From Bugulina stolonifera (taxonomy: Eukaryota; Bryozoa; Gymnolaemata; Cheilostomatida; Bugulidae): 64,000 bases of DNA. The position numbers and the translations under genes are program-made. Within the stretch, counting starts at the first letter, position 1. Each line of letters begins with the position of its first letter. Where the stretch lies: assembly GCA_935421135.1 (NCBI GenBank), contig OW285187.1:29761818-29825817 (forward strand), read 5' to 3'. The notes under the pieces are model-generated. The model did not search any database, was not told the origin of the DNA, and worked only from the letters and a program-made list of their open reading frames with translations. This document shows, piece by piece, positions 1-14,133 of the stretch.

Positions 1-3000
1 GTGTTCCAATCATGGAATCATAGCCTACAAACTTGTATATTTTTATACATTACATCTATGGTTCATTGTCAAAAAATATGAATATTTTCTAACTGATTTA
101 ACAGTTGGTGTCATGAAACTGTTGCTCATCAAATTAAATTTTAGAATAGCCAGTAAATTAATGTAACCTACTAATTCTAGCTAAACATGCTTTATTATCA
201 TACATATTTGCATATATTACAGCTCACACGCAGGCACATGTACATCCTAGTGTTATTATATAAAGCAGAAGCACAAATAACTGTGACCAATAATGGTGGT
301 CAATATAGTGACCAATGGTGACCAATCGGTGGCCTATATTATACTTACCGTTTAAGCTTATCAACTCTACTCTCTGTACGCTTCAGTGTTCTATGTGGGT
401 TGGGAACATTGTCGTAAGATTCAGATCGTCGTGGCATTATGCAATATTAGACCATTCTCTAGTGACCAAACCTGTTTGGAAGACCTTATCTTCAAATTAG
501 AGCTAAAACGGAAATGTAAGAAAAGTTCAAATGAAATAAAGAATTAAAATAAACACCTTTTATTGCCCTTGTAGAGGTTTACATCTTTCAAATAAAAGCA
601 TATATAAACAAATATTATCATTATTAAATTATTAATTTTAAAATCATGTTCAACCAATTTGGGAAGGATAGACTATGACTAAAATTAAAATAGTGTTTCT
701 TATACATGTAATATAAATAAGCTCCTCATTGAAATCATATTAGTCATCATGATGACAATGCAAGTCACCTGGGAACTTTAAGGTTAATCATTATAGTAGA
801 CTGAAACCTAACAGCTACTGCATTAGTACTCTACGTTAGTAACAAGAAATAAGGGTGGTAGGAAGCCAATTAGCGGCACTGCACAATAGTAACAATTGAT
901 ACACTGAGAGTCCCAATGGGCACATGGTTGGTATGTAACATAGTTGATAACAGTAATAATGATATGGTTGTGACAGGATTTCACCTTATCATTAATGTAG
1001 TTTAACTAGACCGTGCCACTTGCTTCAACTGTGCTTCGGGTATTAGCATAGAATAAAGTAACTTTTAGTGAGTTTACAACCCCTACTTGGTTAGTTCTGT
1101 GTTAACTATGAAATGAAATAATAACTAGATCATAATATAATAAGTAAATAATAAATTGCATGAATAATATTACTACAATAATTTTATGAATTCAAATAGC
1201 AGGCCTATAGGGATACTGGATATAAATGGTTCCAAAACAATAATACATTTGCAGGCCCTATATAAAAATAATTATCAATCAAATGGTGCAATTAGTGAAC
1301 TCAACTCAATTAATTAAATACGCTCACCAAACAACAAGCATACATTTCACTACAGCTCACAGCTTAGCAGCCTGTTAAATTTACTATGATTTGACACATT
1401 CTATATTGATGTGAATGCATAGCTGTAAAGGTGCCAATTAAAACCAAGCACAGAACTGAACCAAGATTCTCCTACTCTTACAGATAAAATACAAGCACCT
1501 AGGGGTACTGTAGCCTGTCGCATAAAAAAGTTTAATAGCAATATCAATATAAAAAGGTATGTCGATGTAAATTGCCATATCATCGTGATAACCTAATGCA
1601 TTATTCAAAAACAATAAATGAATGATCCAATCAAACGAATATTGAGAACTGTGCATTGTACATTGTATATATAATACTGAGATATGGCATGTTTAATTAA
1701 AATCATTGGTACATATTACATAGAACTAACTCGTAAGTCAAAGAATATGTCTTATATCATAGCCTGCACTTGATAAATATAGCCAATACGGAAAATCTGC
1801 TCAGTTGAGTGATTAGGACATCTTTCTTTCTAAATAAATCCCATCAAAGCTGTAGTTTATATCATTGTTAATACAGAATATTGCTAGGAATTAATATCTT
1901 TTCATTCTACATATTTTGCCTTTATATAGTTAGTAGGAAATTTGATAGTTTATATTTTATTCATAAAATAATTATTATTATCTGCTAAATAAAATTATGT
2001 TTATTTCTCATTAGTTAAAAGGGTATTACATTATAACAATAATAGCAATTGTTTTGTATTTTTAATTTACAAAATGAAAATTAAATACATAAAAATAGCT
2101 ATATTTTATTGATTATGTACATAATACTAATTATTAATGAACAATATAAATATTAATATAACCATTATTACGATATGATTATTATCTAATATATATTATC
2201 ATAATAACCAGAATCTAATAATAATTATGATAAATTTAAATATACTTAATATCCATATCAAACATAATATTAAAATAAATACATTTACATAATACTTATT
2301 ATTTTCATTTTGTAACTACACTATTAGTTATTAAATAATAAGATTATTTATTTACTCTTTACGTAGCAACTGCCTCATAATCAAACCTTCATACAGAACC
2401 AATTATGGCAAATCAACCCTATTGAACCTTCTACATAAATTTACATTAAATAATATTCCTTCCAAAAGTCTTTTATCCTTTTACATGAATTAATAAATAT
2501 ACAATCACTTAAAGCCAGTTTTGGGCATTATGTCCCCTAGACCCTATTTAATAAATGTCTTTCTGGATCCTATGCTGAAGTCTTTTCCTGTCTTTGGCGT
2601 AGTGGCCAATCTCTTTATTCTTTCTTTCCGGTCACCCTTTCAGCTCTCAGTCTTTCTACGCTGACATCTGTCTCTAATCTACTGCCACTATATACATATT
2701 ATTGATGACTACTATATGCTTATTATAATATTGGCTCTGATCGGCAACAAATATGCTGATCCTTTTTTTTGTATCACTGTATATGTATGTATATATATTA
2801 CCTTTTTGCATTAATATAGCACCCATCTCGCTATTTTGCCCTTTTCTTTCTCCCATTATTGTATACACATTTGGTCATTATACATGTACACTAATGTAGC
2901 ACCAATCATGTCTCTCTTTTTTACCTAAACTCCTATAATCTGCTATCACTTGTACATACTTTTAATGCTTGTTATCTATCTGTCATTAAATTACATTATA

Positions 3001-3950
3001 TTATATTATTGGCTCTTGTCATAAGCAATGACGTTTGCCTCCTTTTTTGTTCTCTTTGTTTATTTATTTATTCTTTTCTATGAGTTGTATACAATATATA
3101 TTTATTTTTTTGTGGTCAACAAGTTACCTTTAACAAAATAATGTTATGTGTAAACTTTTAGAAGACCCAATAAATGTAAATGTAAATGTAAATAATAATA
3201 ATTATTAAATTACTATTTTAATTTTATATTATTTATATTATCATAATCACGATAAACTGATCGCTATAATTAATTCCGCCAAATTATTTTGCAAAAGAAT
3301 TTTAAACATCACAAACGTTGAAAACTGCTAGGTAAAGGCTGTCACTTGGTCATAATGACAGCGTCAAGCGTTTGTAGTTGCCAGAATTTACCTTGTCACA
3401 ATTAAATCCCAGGAAAAGCCGGATGTAAATGTATAGCCTAGATTCTCATTTTACCATATCTATTTTCTTGAGACGATTTAGGAGAGGTCATAATAATGCA
3501 TGATAATAATGTGTGATCTAGTGTAAGGTTCGCTGTCTATTCTAGCGTATCGCTGAATAACACTTTCCATCTTATTTCCGGTTGAATAATTTTATACTAT
3601 TCTATATAAATTTTACATTAATCATCCATTACCTGCAATAATTATACATACATGCTTTTGTATTAATTACATGAAGTCAAAGGTAATGTAGTTTTATTAA
3701 CACTTTACATATTGGTATTTAGTTCTGTTCAGCACTCTGTGAAAATGCTGAATTGAATTATTATTATTATAATTATTATTATTAAAATTATAATTATATT
3801 TTTATTTATTTATAATATTATTATTTATTTATAATTATTGTTATTATCATTAAATTATTTTTATTTTATTTTTTATTAAATTATAATTATTATTCTTATT
3901 CTTTACTATTATTACTATATGTAATATAAATAATAACAACAATTGTTCTT
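1..3950. other. AT-rich intergenic region, no gene recognised
   Basis: Only short open frames with no recognisable protein are present. The sequence is strongly AT-rich, with long runs of A/T di- and trinucleotides, especially about 1900-2350 and 3750-3950 (ATT-type microsatellite). A short (TGTAAA)n array near 3171-3192 is listed separately. I see no RNA gene here. Confidence 0.6.
2520..3192 (+). repeat. possible non-LTR retroelement 3' end with TGTAAA tail
   Basis: The stretch is pyrimidine-rich, carries no gene and ends in about four head-to-tail TGTAAA-like hexamers (about 3171-3192) before AT-rich DNA. A short microsatellite tail right after a non-coding segment is how many LINE and SINE copies end. 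No reverse transcriptase or target duplication was found, so the left limit is arbitrary and the assignment tentative. Confidence 0.25.
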
Positions 3951-3959
3951 ACATGTAAA

Positions 3960-4259
3960 GGGAGCAGCCGTGGTTTAGTGGTTAGAATGCTGAACCTTCA
4001 TGCTGAAGGTCCCAGGTTCGAATCCCAGTCACGGTGATGTTAGGAAGAGCATCCAGCCATAATTGCTCCTGTGCCTCAATAGTCCTTGGGGTCATGCAAG
4101 CCAGCATGGCTTCAAGGCAACTCCTCTACCCCTGCCAAAAAAAGCCATGTCATCTGGGCCTTTTCTCACAGGGAGTTGGCCAACCCTGGCACCTGGCAGT
4201 GTGAGCTGCAAGGGGCTGGTCACGCCGAGGAGTATAAGCCTAGTGAGGTGAGAGTTACT
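3960..4259 (+). mobile_element. tRNA-derived SINE, full copy with target duplication
   Basis: The element starts GGGAGCAGCCGTGG. It has a pol III A-box-like segment (TGGTTTAGTGGTTAGAATGC, about 3971-3990) and a B box (GGTTCGAATCC, about 4014-4024), so the head is tRNA-like. A non-tRNA body of about 220 bp follows. It is flanked by a 9-bp direct repeat, ACATGTAAA, at 3951-3959 and 4260-4268. A second copy of the same family lies at 50953-51226 on the opposite strand. It sits about 300 bp upstream of the BORCS6 start codon. Confidence 0.88.
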
Positions 4260-4567
4260 ACATGTAAAATTATTAATTATTGTTACTTTACGAATTATAA
4301 GTAGTTATTAATATATTTATATTATCATTATGAATAATCAACTTTAGTATACGTAATAATAGAATAAGAGTATTTATATATTAATATAAAACTCAAAATC
4401 AAAATAAATATTCACTTGAATTGATGTAATTAGTACTATTATTCATATTCATATTTATCATAAAAATTAGAATTTATCTATTACCTCTTCTTCTTTTAGT
4501 AACCTAAATATAATCTTGTCTTTGAAACAGATCAATTAGCATTGCCAATCATAAGTAATTAGAGAGC

Positions 4568-7500
4568 ATGGCAGAAGCTAACGCATCTGAAGTCGCTTCA
4601 TCAGACACTATGGAATCATTGGAAGATTCTGCTGAAACACCTACAAATGAAACTGCCCTAATCACCGATACCAACTCAAAATTAATGGATAAGACCAATT
4701 CGGCATGCGAAAGTAGCAAAGCGTTACCAGTTTTGTTGAGTGTAGCAGAAAGTACTGAATCTGCCATGTCCAGCGAAACAGAAGGACCAGATACTCATTC
4801 CTTAGTGTCCAGCTCTGGTGAAACAGGAGGGCCAGACAGTGATGATAGTTGTAGGTAAGGAGAAAATATATACGCGTAGGTACATGTACATGTAAGTATT
4901 AAATGTGCAAGTAGATATGAATATGTAAATGCTGGCTTGTAAAGGTTTTTGGCCAAAAGCAATCCTAATATTGAATGTATTTCAATTCACTGCATAGTTT
5001 CAGGCCTTTCGAATCCTTCTATTGGTTGTAATTCTGTCATGTTTATTTCATGTTTGTTGTTCAGTGGAATGTATTCTACAGTGATAATGATGGAATTATA
5101 ACACATGATGATCGTCATCGTGGAATGGTGATAAAACAGGGTGAACTCATCTCATTTGTTGCTGACAATCTAAACGAGAAAATTAAACTAAACAGCCCGA
5201 GCCAATCAGGTAACAGGCCTTTAGAACACTCTTACTGGTGTTCACTACTATTTATACCATTGCTCTAAACTATGATATATTCAGTGTAAAGTGTGGAAAA
5301 TTAAACACAGTTTTCAGGAAGTTTGTGTAAAATGCACATGTACATGTTTTGCTATAAAAATGCTGCGAGGTTTTATTACAAGTGCCTGTGTAATTATGAG
5401 GAACATATGCTACTTTTTGCAGTAGTTTTCTGCTGGAGTTGTGTGACCATGTGGGCATATAGGTCATGAGGTCACAAGATGATGTAATACCTACGTCTTA
5501 CCCACAACAAATATCTCTGTGTGTGAAATTGCAGCAGCGAGTAGAAGTAGCAGAAGATCGAGTCTCGTTTCTGATGCCTGCTCCAGTACAGTAGACCATT
5601 CCCCTGTGAGTCATGAAGCGCTGGCAGATATTGAAACTCAGGCTAAAGCCCTGTCTCTGAGTGTAGATAACATGCTATCAGAATTACAGACCAACTTGCA
5701 CAAGGTATCCTCACATATGTTACATTGTAAACATAACCGTGCCATATGTATACAATAAACATGTCATCTACATTAGCTCATGAGAATATTGGTTGTTTAC
5801 AAATCTATTTTAGTAAATTGGTTTTATTTTAAACGAATCTAATCTTTACTCAATTCTCATGTTGAAACTTTTAGTAGAAGCATTAGATTGGCGAGAATCA
5901 TCTCCTCATGTGTCTTTGATAAATGAGGTATTCCAAAAGTCAATTAAAAGTGATTTTCCAACCACAGGAAAACTAAACTATTTGCAGCAGAAATTAAGAA
6001 TACAAAGTATAAAATGCAATTAAATTAAGTTTTCAGTCTTTGGAAAAATGTTATGTGTTTCTGGAAAGCATTCAGTGATTTAGTGTGTCAGAACAAAGCA
6101 GTATGTGTATAACAATGTTTCTTGCTGTATTTATAGATGTCTGCTATAACCGTTGGCTGTATGCAGACGTATAAGGGGTCCGTGGAGAAGACTCTGGATG
6201 AGGTGGATGCTAGTATTAAGGTATATGTGACTACCCTTGATTGTGCAGCAATGAAAATCACACTCAGCTGATAATCCAGAGTAGATAACTCTTAATTACA
6301 TCCACAGTCTCTAAACTAAAGCGATAATGTGGTAGTTTTCTTCTCAACGTGACTAATGTTGGGTCTGTTTGTAAATGCATAATAATTTGTTGGATATAAT
6401 CCTAATTGAAAAGCCATCACTGGGTATGTAGTATGAAGACCCGAACAAGAAATAGGTGCAATGATATAGCTAACACGGTGGGGAAAACCGACAACACAAC
6501 GTGTGACTTTGTAAGCTCGCTAAAAGGCTGGACCAAATTAATCCTATTGATCAATCCACAACTCCATTTAACCGGTACTCCAAAATAGACAGGGGCTGAA
6601 GTCTCCAGCATCCATAGTATACAGATACAATGACCTTGTATGATAAGACTGTTACCAGATAATACTACATACATAGACCTACATGCTATATCGACTGTCA
6701 AACACTGACAATTACTTATCTACATGTACTTACATCTGTCAAAGCACATGAAGTTTCACACCAGTATGAATATATTAAATACAAAAGTTTCACTCATGAA
6801 AAATTCACATGAGTGTCAGAAAGAATGTGGACCTGAGTAATGAAGGGAAATATTTATATGCAAGCCTAGATATTATACTATAATTAATAAAAGTTTAATA
6901 AATTGTATTACTGGCAGTTATCACATGAGAAACAATGCAATACAACTTAGTATTTTAATTTGATATATGCTAATTGTCATTAACATATTCAGTTTAGCTA
7001 ATGAATTATTCAGTTTTGGCATTTCGCTAGTAGTGGGTGTTTGCCTTAAAACTATGTTTATAAGCGTCCAAAACATCGCCTACTGTGTTAAACCTGAAAT
7101 GGAAGATTGTAAGTTTTTGTACATGCAGCCTATGTCCATTGTGAGTGATCATTATGAAGGCAGTCAAGTAGTCCACTAATGTTGCGTCATCGATAACATT
7201 CTATACTCAGTGTCACCCGCATACCATATAGCTATCTGCTTACTGTGTTACATACAATCATGTATATAAGCTACATGTACATACTTTCTACCATGGAGTT
7301 GAACCTCTTCATGACCTCTACTCCAACACCTCCAGAAATGGCAGGTGATTGGCATTCTACACTGATCTCCTAATCAGTTTTATAGTCAGATACTACCACT
7401 ACTATCTTGAGACCCTGGCTAGTTTAGAATGCATGTCTCCATGTAGCTACAATATAATAGAATGTTGCCACTGTTTTAGTTGATGTACACATTTATGGCA

Positions 7501-10159
7501 AAATGTGAGGAGCTGAATTTGAAGATGAAGGATGTCTACCCAGTGGCTGATGAAATGTATCCTTATAACGACACTATCTATGTATTTCTGTGATGTGATG
7601 CATTGCCTAGAATTTACTCATTTATCCGCTTTTTATGCTGTCACGTCTTCTGCTCTTTCTAACCGTCTTCTTAAATGAACTTGATTATATATAAACGGAA
7701 GGTTATAAAGCTGAAGTGAAAGAGCTCACCTGTGACCCCATGAGTGTGTGGTAAGGACTTGAACCTGTGATCTCGGGTCTACAGTAAAAGAAAGCTAAGT
7801 ACTCTGTCTATACTCAGTGAGAACCTGAGTCTATTTTGAGCAATCTGACTTAGACTACCTTTCTACCTCTGTCCAGTAATCTGGGTCACCATCTGCCACC
7901 CTGTGGACAGCATTTCTCATTGCAACCGGTGGAGTTGTGCCCTCTCTGTACCACATGCATGTAGGTACATTAATCTACTCCCTGGCACATAACCTAGTTG
8001 AGTTTTCATACTAGATTTACAATCCAATAGCCAGTCATACACTTAGCTCCCCATCATGTCTATGATGTAGATAGACGTCCCAAATTCAAAATATCAAGTT
8101 AAATAATGAGCGCCCACAATATACATGTAGATATACATGTATATCTACATGTATATCTACATGTATATCTACATGTATATCTACATGTATATAATATTAT
8201 AATTATGCTTGTATATATTATCACCCCAAATAAGTTAGTGTTCTATAAGTCACAGGATCTGACAGGGTAGTTGTTCAACATTATAAATTGTATTAAATTA
8301 GCATACGGAGATATGTGCCAGTCTGTCTAATGATTTTAGTGAGTTAGTATTATATTAATATTCACCACACCCACACCGCCTATCATAGCACCTTCTATTA
8401 GGTATAGAATCGGAGAGAGCGAACTGTCTGCTACTTGGGTTTATGTTCTACTATATTTTATAATGTTTTTACTAAACACAATACTAGTGGCCATTCTACA
8501 TTGTATTCTACACCCAAATAATAACATTGAATTCCGCAAACGCTGTACAAGTCTATCAAGATGGTGATCACAATAGCTACCAGTATAACTGGTGCTAATA
8601 TCCTTGTTAGATGTCATTTGTTCTTTGGCACTGTCCCAAAATTACATAGTAACATAGACCACAGTCTACGCAGATTGCAGGATATGGCTGTGGTAGGCGG
8701 TCACATGAGGAAATTGAGGGTAAAAAACTTATTTTATAACTTTGGAATTTTTGGCAATGAATGCAGCAGCATCAAACTATCTAATGTTATGTTACTTTAT
8801 CAGAAGAGAATTACGCTGTAAATGCGTTGGAAATTTAGAAAGTAGTTATTTAAAAATTGTCTACATGAATATATTATTATTTAATGATTAGAGATGTAAA
8901 TTTTGCAGCCAACCATCAGTGTACCAGTCGGCACGCTGGGATATATAATGCACAATATTGTTATAATTTGTCTATCACTGGATTGCAATAATTCAATTGG
9001 CATATGAATCAAATTATTATGCTAATGTGTGTGGCGTACATCATTGTAAAAAACTGGACTAAAGATAAAAATATAGTGTATAAATATTACGCCCATTGTA
9101 CTCTTGCATCCTTATTGTTATTAAGTCTACCGCCGCATGGCGCTATCCTCCAGTCTGTCTGTGCCTATGTTTACCAGCGGAATGATTGCGCAACTCTTGA
9201 ATATACAGTGCAGTTGCTATAACCAGATGCTGATACCTACATGATCAGAGTCTACATAATAGGTCTACAATTACACATGGTTCGATGTTGTTAGTTCAGC
9301 ATTTTGATTGAATATTAAATCGTTGTTGGCAAAGCACATGGTATTGTGTTTTCCTCATACTTGTCAAGAAGTACAATAAATATGCCAAGAAACAATAATA
9401 ATAAACATCAATACTCTAAAGTATTGCAAGACAAGTATTGACTTCAGGGAGCATGCAAGGAATTGTATCACCATAGCAACCAGCACACCTTATTGGGTGG
9501 GTAAAAAACGTATACCATAATATTGCCACACTTGGCTTTTCATTATTTTGTTGAAGCGGCGGTGTACCTAGTGGCAGTGCGATTCGTCCCCAAGCAAGAT
9601 GGACCTTGATTTAAGTTCCCTACATTGAATTTGGTGTTCTCTTATCACTGCCCATTTTACTGTACACTAAGTATCCAATGGGGTGGTCACTAGTTTTTAC
9701 ACTGCAGTGAATCTATGCGCTGTATACTTGTACGCTTTGCTGGTATAGGAGAAGCCAGTGATGTACTCTTTTTAGGAGATGAAGGCACATGTTGTGGTGG
9801 TTCCATAGGAGTGGGCACCACACGGTGGGGCAGCTCTGCGTCGCCTCAGTACTGAGTGGGAATTTCACCTTCCAATTGCCCTGTTGGCAGCTGTCTAGAG
9901 GTCAAGCTAAAAGCTACCTATTGGTTAGAGACGAAGCCTGAATAAATAACTAGCTATATTGCACATATATCTGCATGTACATGTATATATGTATATTAGC
10001 AGATCATGTACATCTATTAGTGGGAATGTTTGAGTACTCCAGATGATTGTTTATTGTGTCCTTCTATCTTGACGTTTCCTTGACTTATTGTTTGACAGAA
10101 ATGAGATTAAAAGAATCTTAGATATGTTTGAAGGTGAACTTCAACTGAATCCAAGCTAG
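4568..10159 (+). CDS. BORCS6: BORCS6 (BLOC-1-related complex subunit 6, lyspersin)
   Basis: Subunit of BORC, the lysosome-surface complex that recruits ARL8 and kinesin to move lysosomes outward. Six exons: 4568-4854, 5082-5209, 5535-5704, 6137-6220, 7480-7556, 10099-10159. Together they give 807 nt (268 aa) with every phase matching. The N-terminal ~95 residues are acidic, Ser/Thr-rich and probably disordered. Residues ~138-268 hold the conserved helical domain: SHEALADIETQAKALS, then a segment with VGCMQTYKGSVEKTLDEVD, then FMAKCEELNLKMKDVYPVAD, then an EIKRILDMFEGEL C-terminus. This order and spacing match animal BORCS6 as I know it. ATG 4568 is the first in-frame ATG. A possible 5'UTR acceptor (CTTTGAAACAG) ends near 4530, so a non-coding first exon may lie upstream. 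Intron 5 is ~2.5 kb. AATAAA occurs near 10484. Confidence 0.92.
8120..8194. repeat. 12-bp tandem repeat, TATATCTACATG
   Basis: About five head-to-tail copies of a 12-bp unit (ATATCTACATGT) inside BORCS6 intron 5. The unit contains the palindrome-like ACATGT/TACATGTA core that recurs throughout this window. Confidence 0.9.
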
Positions 10160-11416
10160 CACAACCCAAGATACATGATAGCATAATATATCTCTTCTGT
10201 TGGCTCAATGAACAATGAACATACATGTACTGTAAAAGTCGTGGCACTCTTTGGGTCCTTACCATTGATTATGGTTTCAGTGAACCAAGTGAGAGAGGTA
10301 GATAAATGGTGTGGAATACCACATCACATACACAGCTCATCATTCAGAAACTTCTGACATTCTCGAGACCCACCTAATCAACATCAAATACTATCAGATC
10401 AACTTTTCCCTACTAATTCTATTATTTAACCATTAACCTAGTGTTGGAATAATTATTAATCAAAATGTAGACAAAAAGTGCTGAATAAATGCAAAAATTA
10501 TTGATATCATTATATTGGTTTGTCTGCCATTAAATTTCCATATCAGCTGTTTTTATATTAATTTATTTAAATATGTAAAGTCATTCTACAGTGTATTATT
10601 ACTGTTATGTGCAAATAAAATTATTATGGTTATATGGTTGGATTATTGTTGTTATATTACTTAAATCGGTGTTATCCTGATGTTATCCTGCATTATTTTT
10701 AGCACAAAGGAACATTCTGTGTCTGAAAAATGTGCAGTATTCTTATAAAGTCCGATTTGACCAGATCTCTGCAATGGAACTGCTTTGACATTTTGTCGAG
10801 TCATGCTTGACATGCTTGTTTAAAAGAAAAAACTTCTGATCTCGGATTCCGGCAAAAACAAATAATATGAATTTCCCCGTTCGGTATTGGATACCATCTT
10901 AATACATAATTAAGATGTAATTCGACAAACGTCTTTACTAAAAATGGCTCGGATTAGTTCTTGGGTTTTCTTTCCTCATTGTTGCTTAATATATTAGCCT
11001 ATCTACTAAGTATCATACAATATCACTCCCAGTAAGCTCTACATTATTTCTAGTAGGTTAGATCTTGTGTAAGAGCAATCAATTTCAAGCCTTAGCCTTC
11101 CTCTCATCCTGACGCTCCAAATTTGTGAGTAAATGCTCTGTGTGAACCAAGTTTATCGGTGGATACAGATATATGTGATGTGATTACCATTTCTTTCCAC
11201 AGTAGAACATTTCTTCAGCCTGTGGAACACCAAATAATCAGGGTTATAAGAACTTATGTATGTAGGCCTAGGCTACGGATGAGTTTCGGCTATTTTGGTT
11301 AGTCTGTTTTATTCTTACAAATATGTTTATTTATATATAACACCACAATGAGTATAGCCTCATAGTCACATAGTCAGTTAACTGAGACATATTTGACAGC
11401 ACCTTTATCTGCTGAG

Positions 11417-11610
11417 TCTGTGTTTCTCTGTCAAGTACAGCCTTGTTCACACCCAAGGAATAGGTCCTGTGTTTCTCTGTCAAGTACAGCCTTGTCCACA
11501 CCCAAGGAGTATAGGTTCTGTGTTTCTCCATCAAGTACAGCCTTGTTCACACCCAAGGAGTATAGGTTCTGTGTTTCTCCGTCAAGTATAACCTTGTTCA
11601 CACCCCAGAA
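11417..11610. repeat. minisatellite, four units of 49-51 bp
   Basis: Four consecutive copies share CTGTGTTTCTC, then TCAAGTA, then CCTTGTTCACACCC. Unit starts are near 11418, 11467, 11518 and 11569, so periods are 49, 51 and 51 bp. Because 51 is divisible by three, the array stays open in frame on both strands and would read as a 17-residue repeat. No flanking gene uses it, and I regard it as non-coding. Confidence 0.9.
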
Positions 11611-13850
11611 CTAGAGTCTGTGTAACGCCAACGTCACGCTCGAGGATGGGTCGGCTCCTATAATTATTCTGCTAGAGGCGAATTCTTCTCTTTGAAGTTC
11701 GAACCATGGAATTGTCTTCTTTCTCTCTGAATTATTTTCGCAGACTCTTTGCAATCTACCAGAGGTCACAAGGCTGAACGAAATGATGCAACCATGGATA
11801 CAATTCCGCTACCTCATCGCTCCTGGTGCTTACCATCTGTAACGTATTAATTCTGACTGTCATACCTCACTGTGCAGATTATATCTGTAGATAATAAGAT
11901 TATGGTATTGTTTTATGTACCAATAATTGGACTTCCATCTGATTATCAAACAATAATTTACTTCATGGCTCATAAACCTTATACTTCCTTATACATTGAT
12001 GTCACTAATTATAATGTATTAAAGATAATTTTGGTATTACACCTTTTTTATAAACAATACTAATGTCTTGTATGCATTGTTATTCTTACAATTATTTGAC
12101 ATAACGTTCAAAATAATGAGCTGATTTAAAAAAAGGGTATAAACATCCCATTAATAGCAAATTGATTTGAATATTATTCGTGTGGATTTAATGATAACTG
12201 ACTAACAAACACCAGTCATTGTCAATGGCTTTGATAAACACCATTATAATTATTGCTACATAAATCGGATGTGAGACTAGATTAGATGCATTATGGTACT
12301 GTGCTGATGGTGGTACACAGAATGTAGCTAATCTCTTTTTCAGTACTATTCCCGCTGCAGTAGATTGATTCTGCGTTACAGGCATACAATATATTGTGTC
12401 ATCGTCACTGGGTAGTTCTACCAGACTATCCAAGTCTCTCTAATTCTGCCAGACATTAGTACCTACTCACATTATTCACCTCCCTCCCTCTCTCTGCTCT
12501 ACTTTCAGGTCCCCTATTTTCACGGCAGAACTTGGCCTCAGTGAGCTGCCTACACTACGCTCTATAATTGCGGAAAAATAGTACAGTTGACTTGACTAAA
12601 CTATATTATACTGAGGTCCTCGCAGTACCAGTATTATTTTTCCTGTGTCCCACAGCTAAGCCCTGTATTTATCACATGTATCCATGACAGAATGGCATGT
12701 TTTAGATTGTTTTGTTAGTCTGCCTCTGACACTACCCTATTGTCTTAGTTGTCAAATTTCATCAATTCATAGCTATTATCAGTAACTAGTGAATAGACTG
12801 TGGGACAGTGATATGGTTAGCTGAAGCTTTGATTTAAGATGAGACCCCCCACAATCTGGTGTAGAACACATTTTCAGGCTACTAAGTCTGGTGTGCATTG
12901 ACCTACATGGAGAAGAAAATAATATATAGTCTAAACTCTGAGATGGACAGAGATTATAAAAGTCAGAAAATGAGGCATAGCACTTTATGGGATAAAGCTA
13001 TAGGAAATATGGGTAGGCTTAGCTCATACCTAAAGCACAGGCTATAAACAATTATCAGCATTTCATAGAACACATGCTGGGTGATGGTCCTCAATATAAA
13101 CGTTTATAGCTACTACCATACCAATTGACTAAATGGATTTATCACACATAACAGTGAGGCCACCTACCAGCCATTTTTAATGATTCGGAAAAAACTTTAT
13201 TATGAATACATGTACATATATGTGTAAGCTAGATTGTGTTGTGTCACATTGTATTATGACATAACTTTCTCATTGCTGGGAACTGGCTTCTCTGGACTAG
13301 GAACCATTGTTAGAGGTGAAACAAATGAAGAGGGTACACTGCACCTGGGGATCATAGGCACAAATTTAGAGGTGGGTATACACCCTGACTTCTAACAGTG
13401 CTTGAAACCCCACCCCTACATCTATATCTAGTCTGAAAACAGTTCTCCCTGTGTAGGCCTATAAGGTGACATGACTATTATTTTGTTTTGGGTGTGCTTT
13501 TTCACCTCGTCATGGAAGAAATGGAAGTCGGAATTCTTAGCTGACGTAGAGTTGTAATAATATTCTCTAAATAGTATCAGCTGTATTCTATCACAGTCAT
13601 TGCTTGCATGACATAATGTTCATATTCATAGTGCACTACTATTATATTATTGTAATGGTCAGGACATTTATTAATACGTCTCAGCCTACCTGATGGACAT
13701 TATTGCATAGTTGTCATTGCTCAACTCACACTAGTCCGATTATTCTTTTACTTACCTTATATTCACTCATATACCTACATTTGTTCACATATCTTCATGT
13801 TATGTACTGCTTGAACAATATATTATAATTACGAAGTATAAATACTAGTT

Positions 13851-14133
13851 GTTATACTCATGTAACTGGGGCCGAAGTCTCAGAATTTGCTGAAATTAAT
13901 TTTACACACGTTTTACAGGTTTCTAAGCATATTTTGTTGTGGTCGACCCACATAAGGTTGGGCCTTGGGCTTCCGGCCTCCATCTTGTTGTGCAATTTCC
14001 AGACGACGCTACATCGGCCTTTTACCAGAACCTTTTTCCAGCAGTTAAAAACTATATAAAGTGAATGTTTCATACTGCTATTGTCTCAGTTGTTGCTTGG
14101 ATCTTAATAAAGACCCATCTATACTACTTATAC
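13851..14133 (+). mobile_element. possible solo LTR or LTR fragment
   Basis: The segment begins TGTTATACTC and ends near ACTTATACA (TG...CA). Inside it are a TATA-like ACTATATAAAG near 14050 and, about 60 bp later, AATAAA near 14107. It is less AT-rich than its surroundings. This is the promoter-then-polyA layout of an LTR. I found no target duplication, primer site or second copy, so the limits and identity are uncertain. Confidence 0.3.

Noticed and set aside
7303..7343. Possible extra BORCS6 exon (ATGGAGTTGAACCTC... before GCAG|GTGATT)
   Set aside because: The six chosen exons already join in frame and cover the conserved domain; this piece has no acceptor matching its phase.
7740..7790. 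tRNA-like B box (GGTTCAAGTCC on the minus strand)
   Set aside because: No convincing A box at the correct distance and no cloverleaf; too weak to list.
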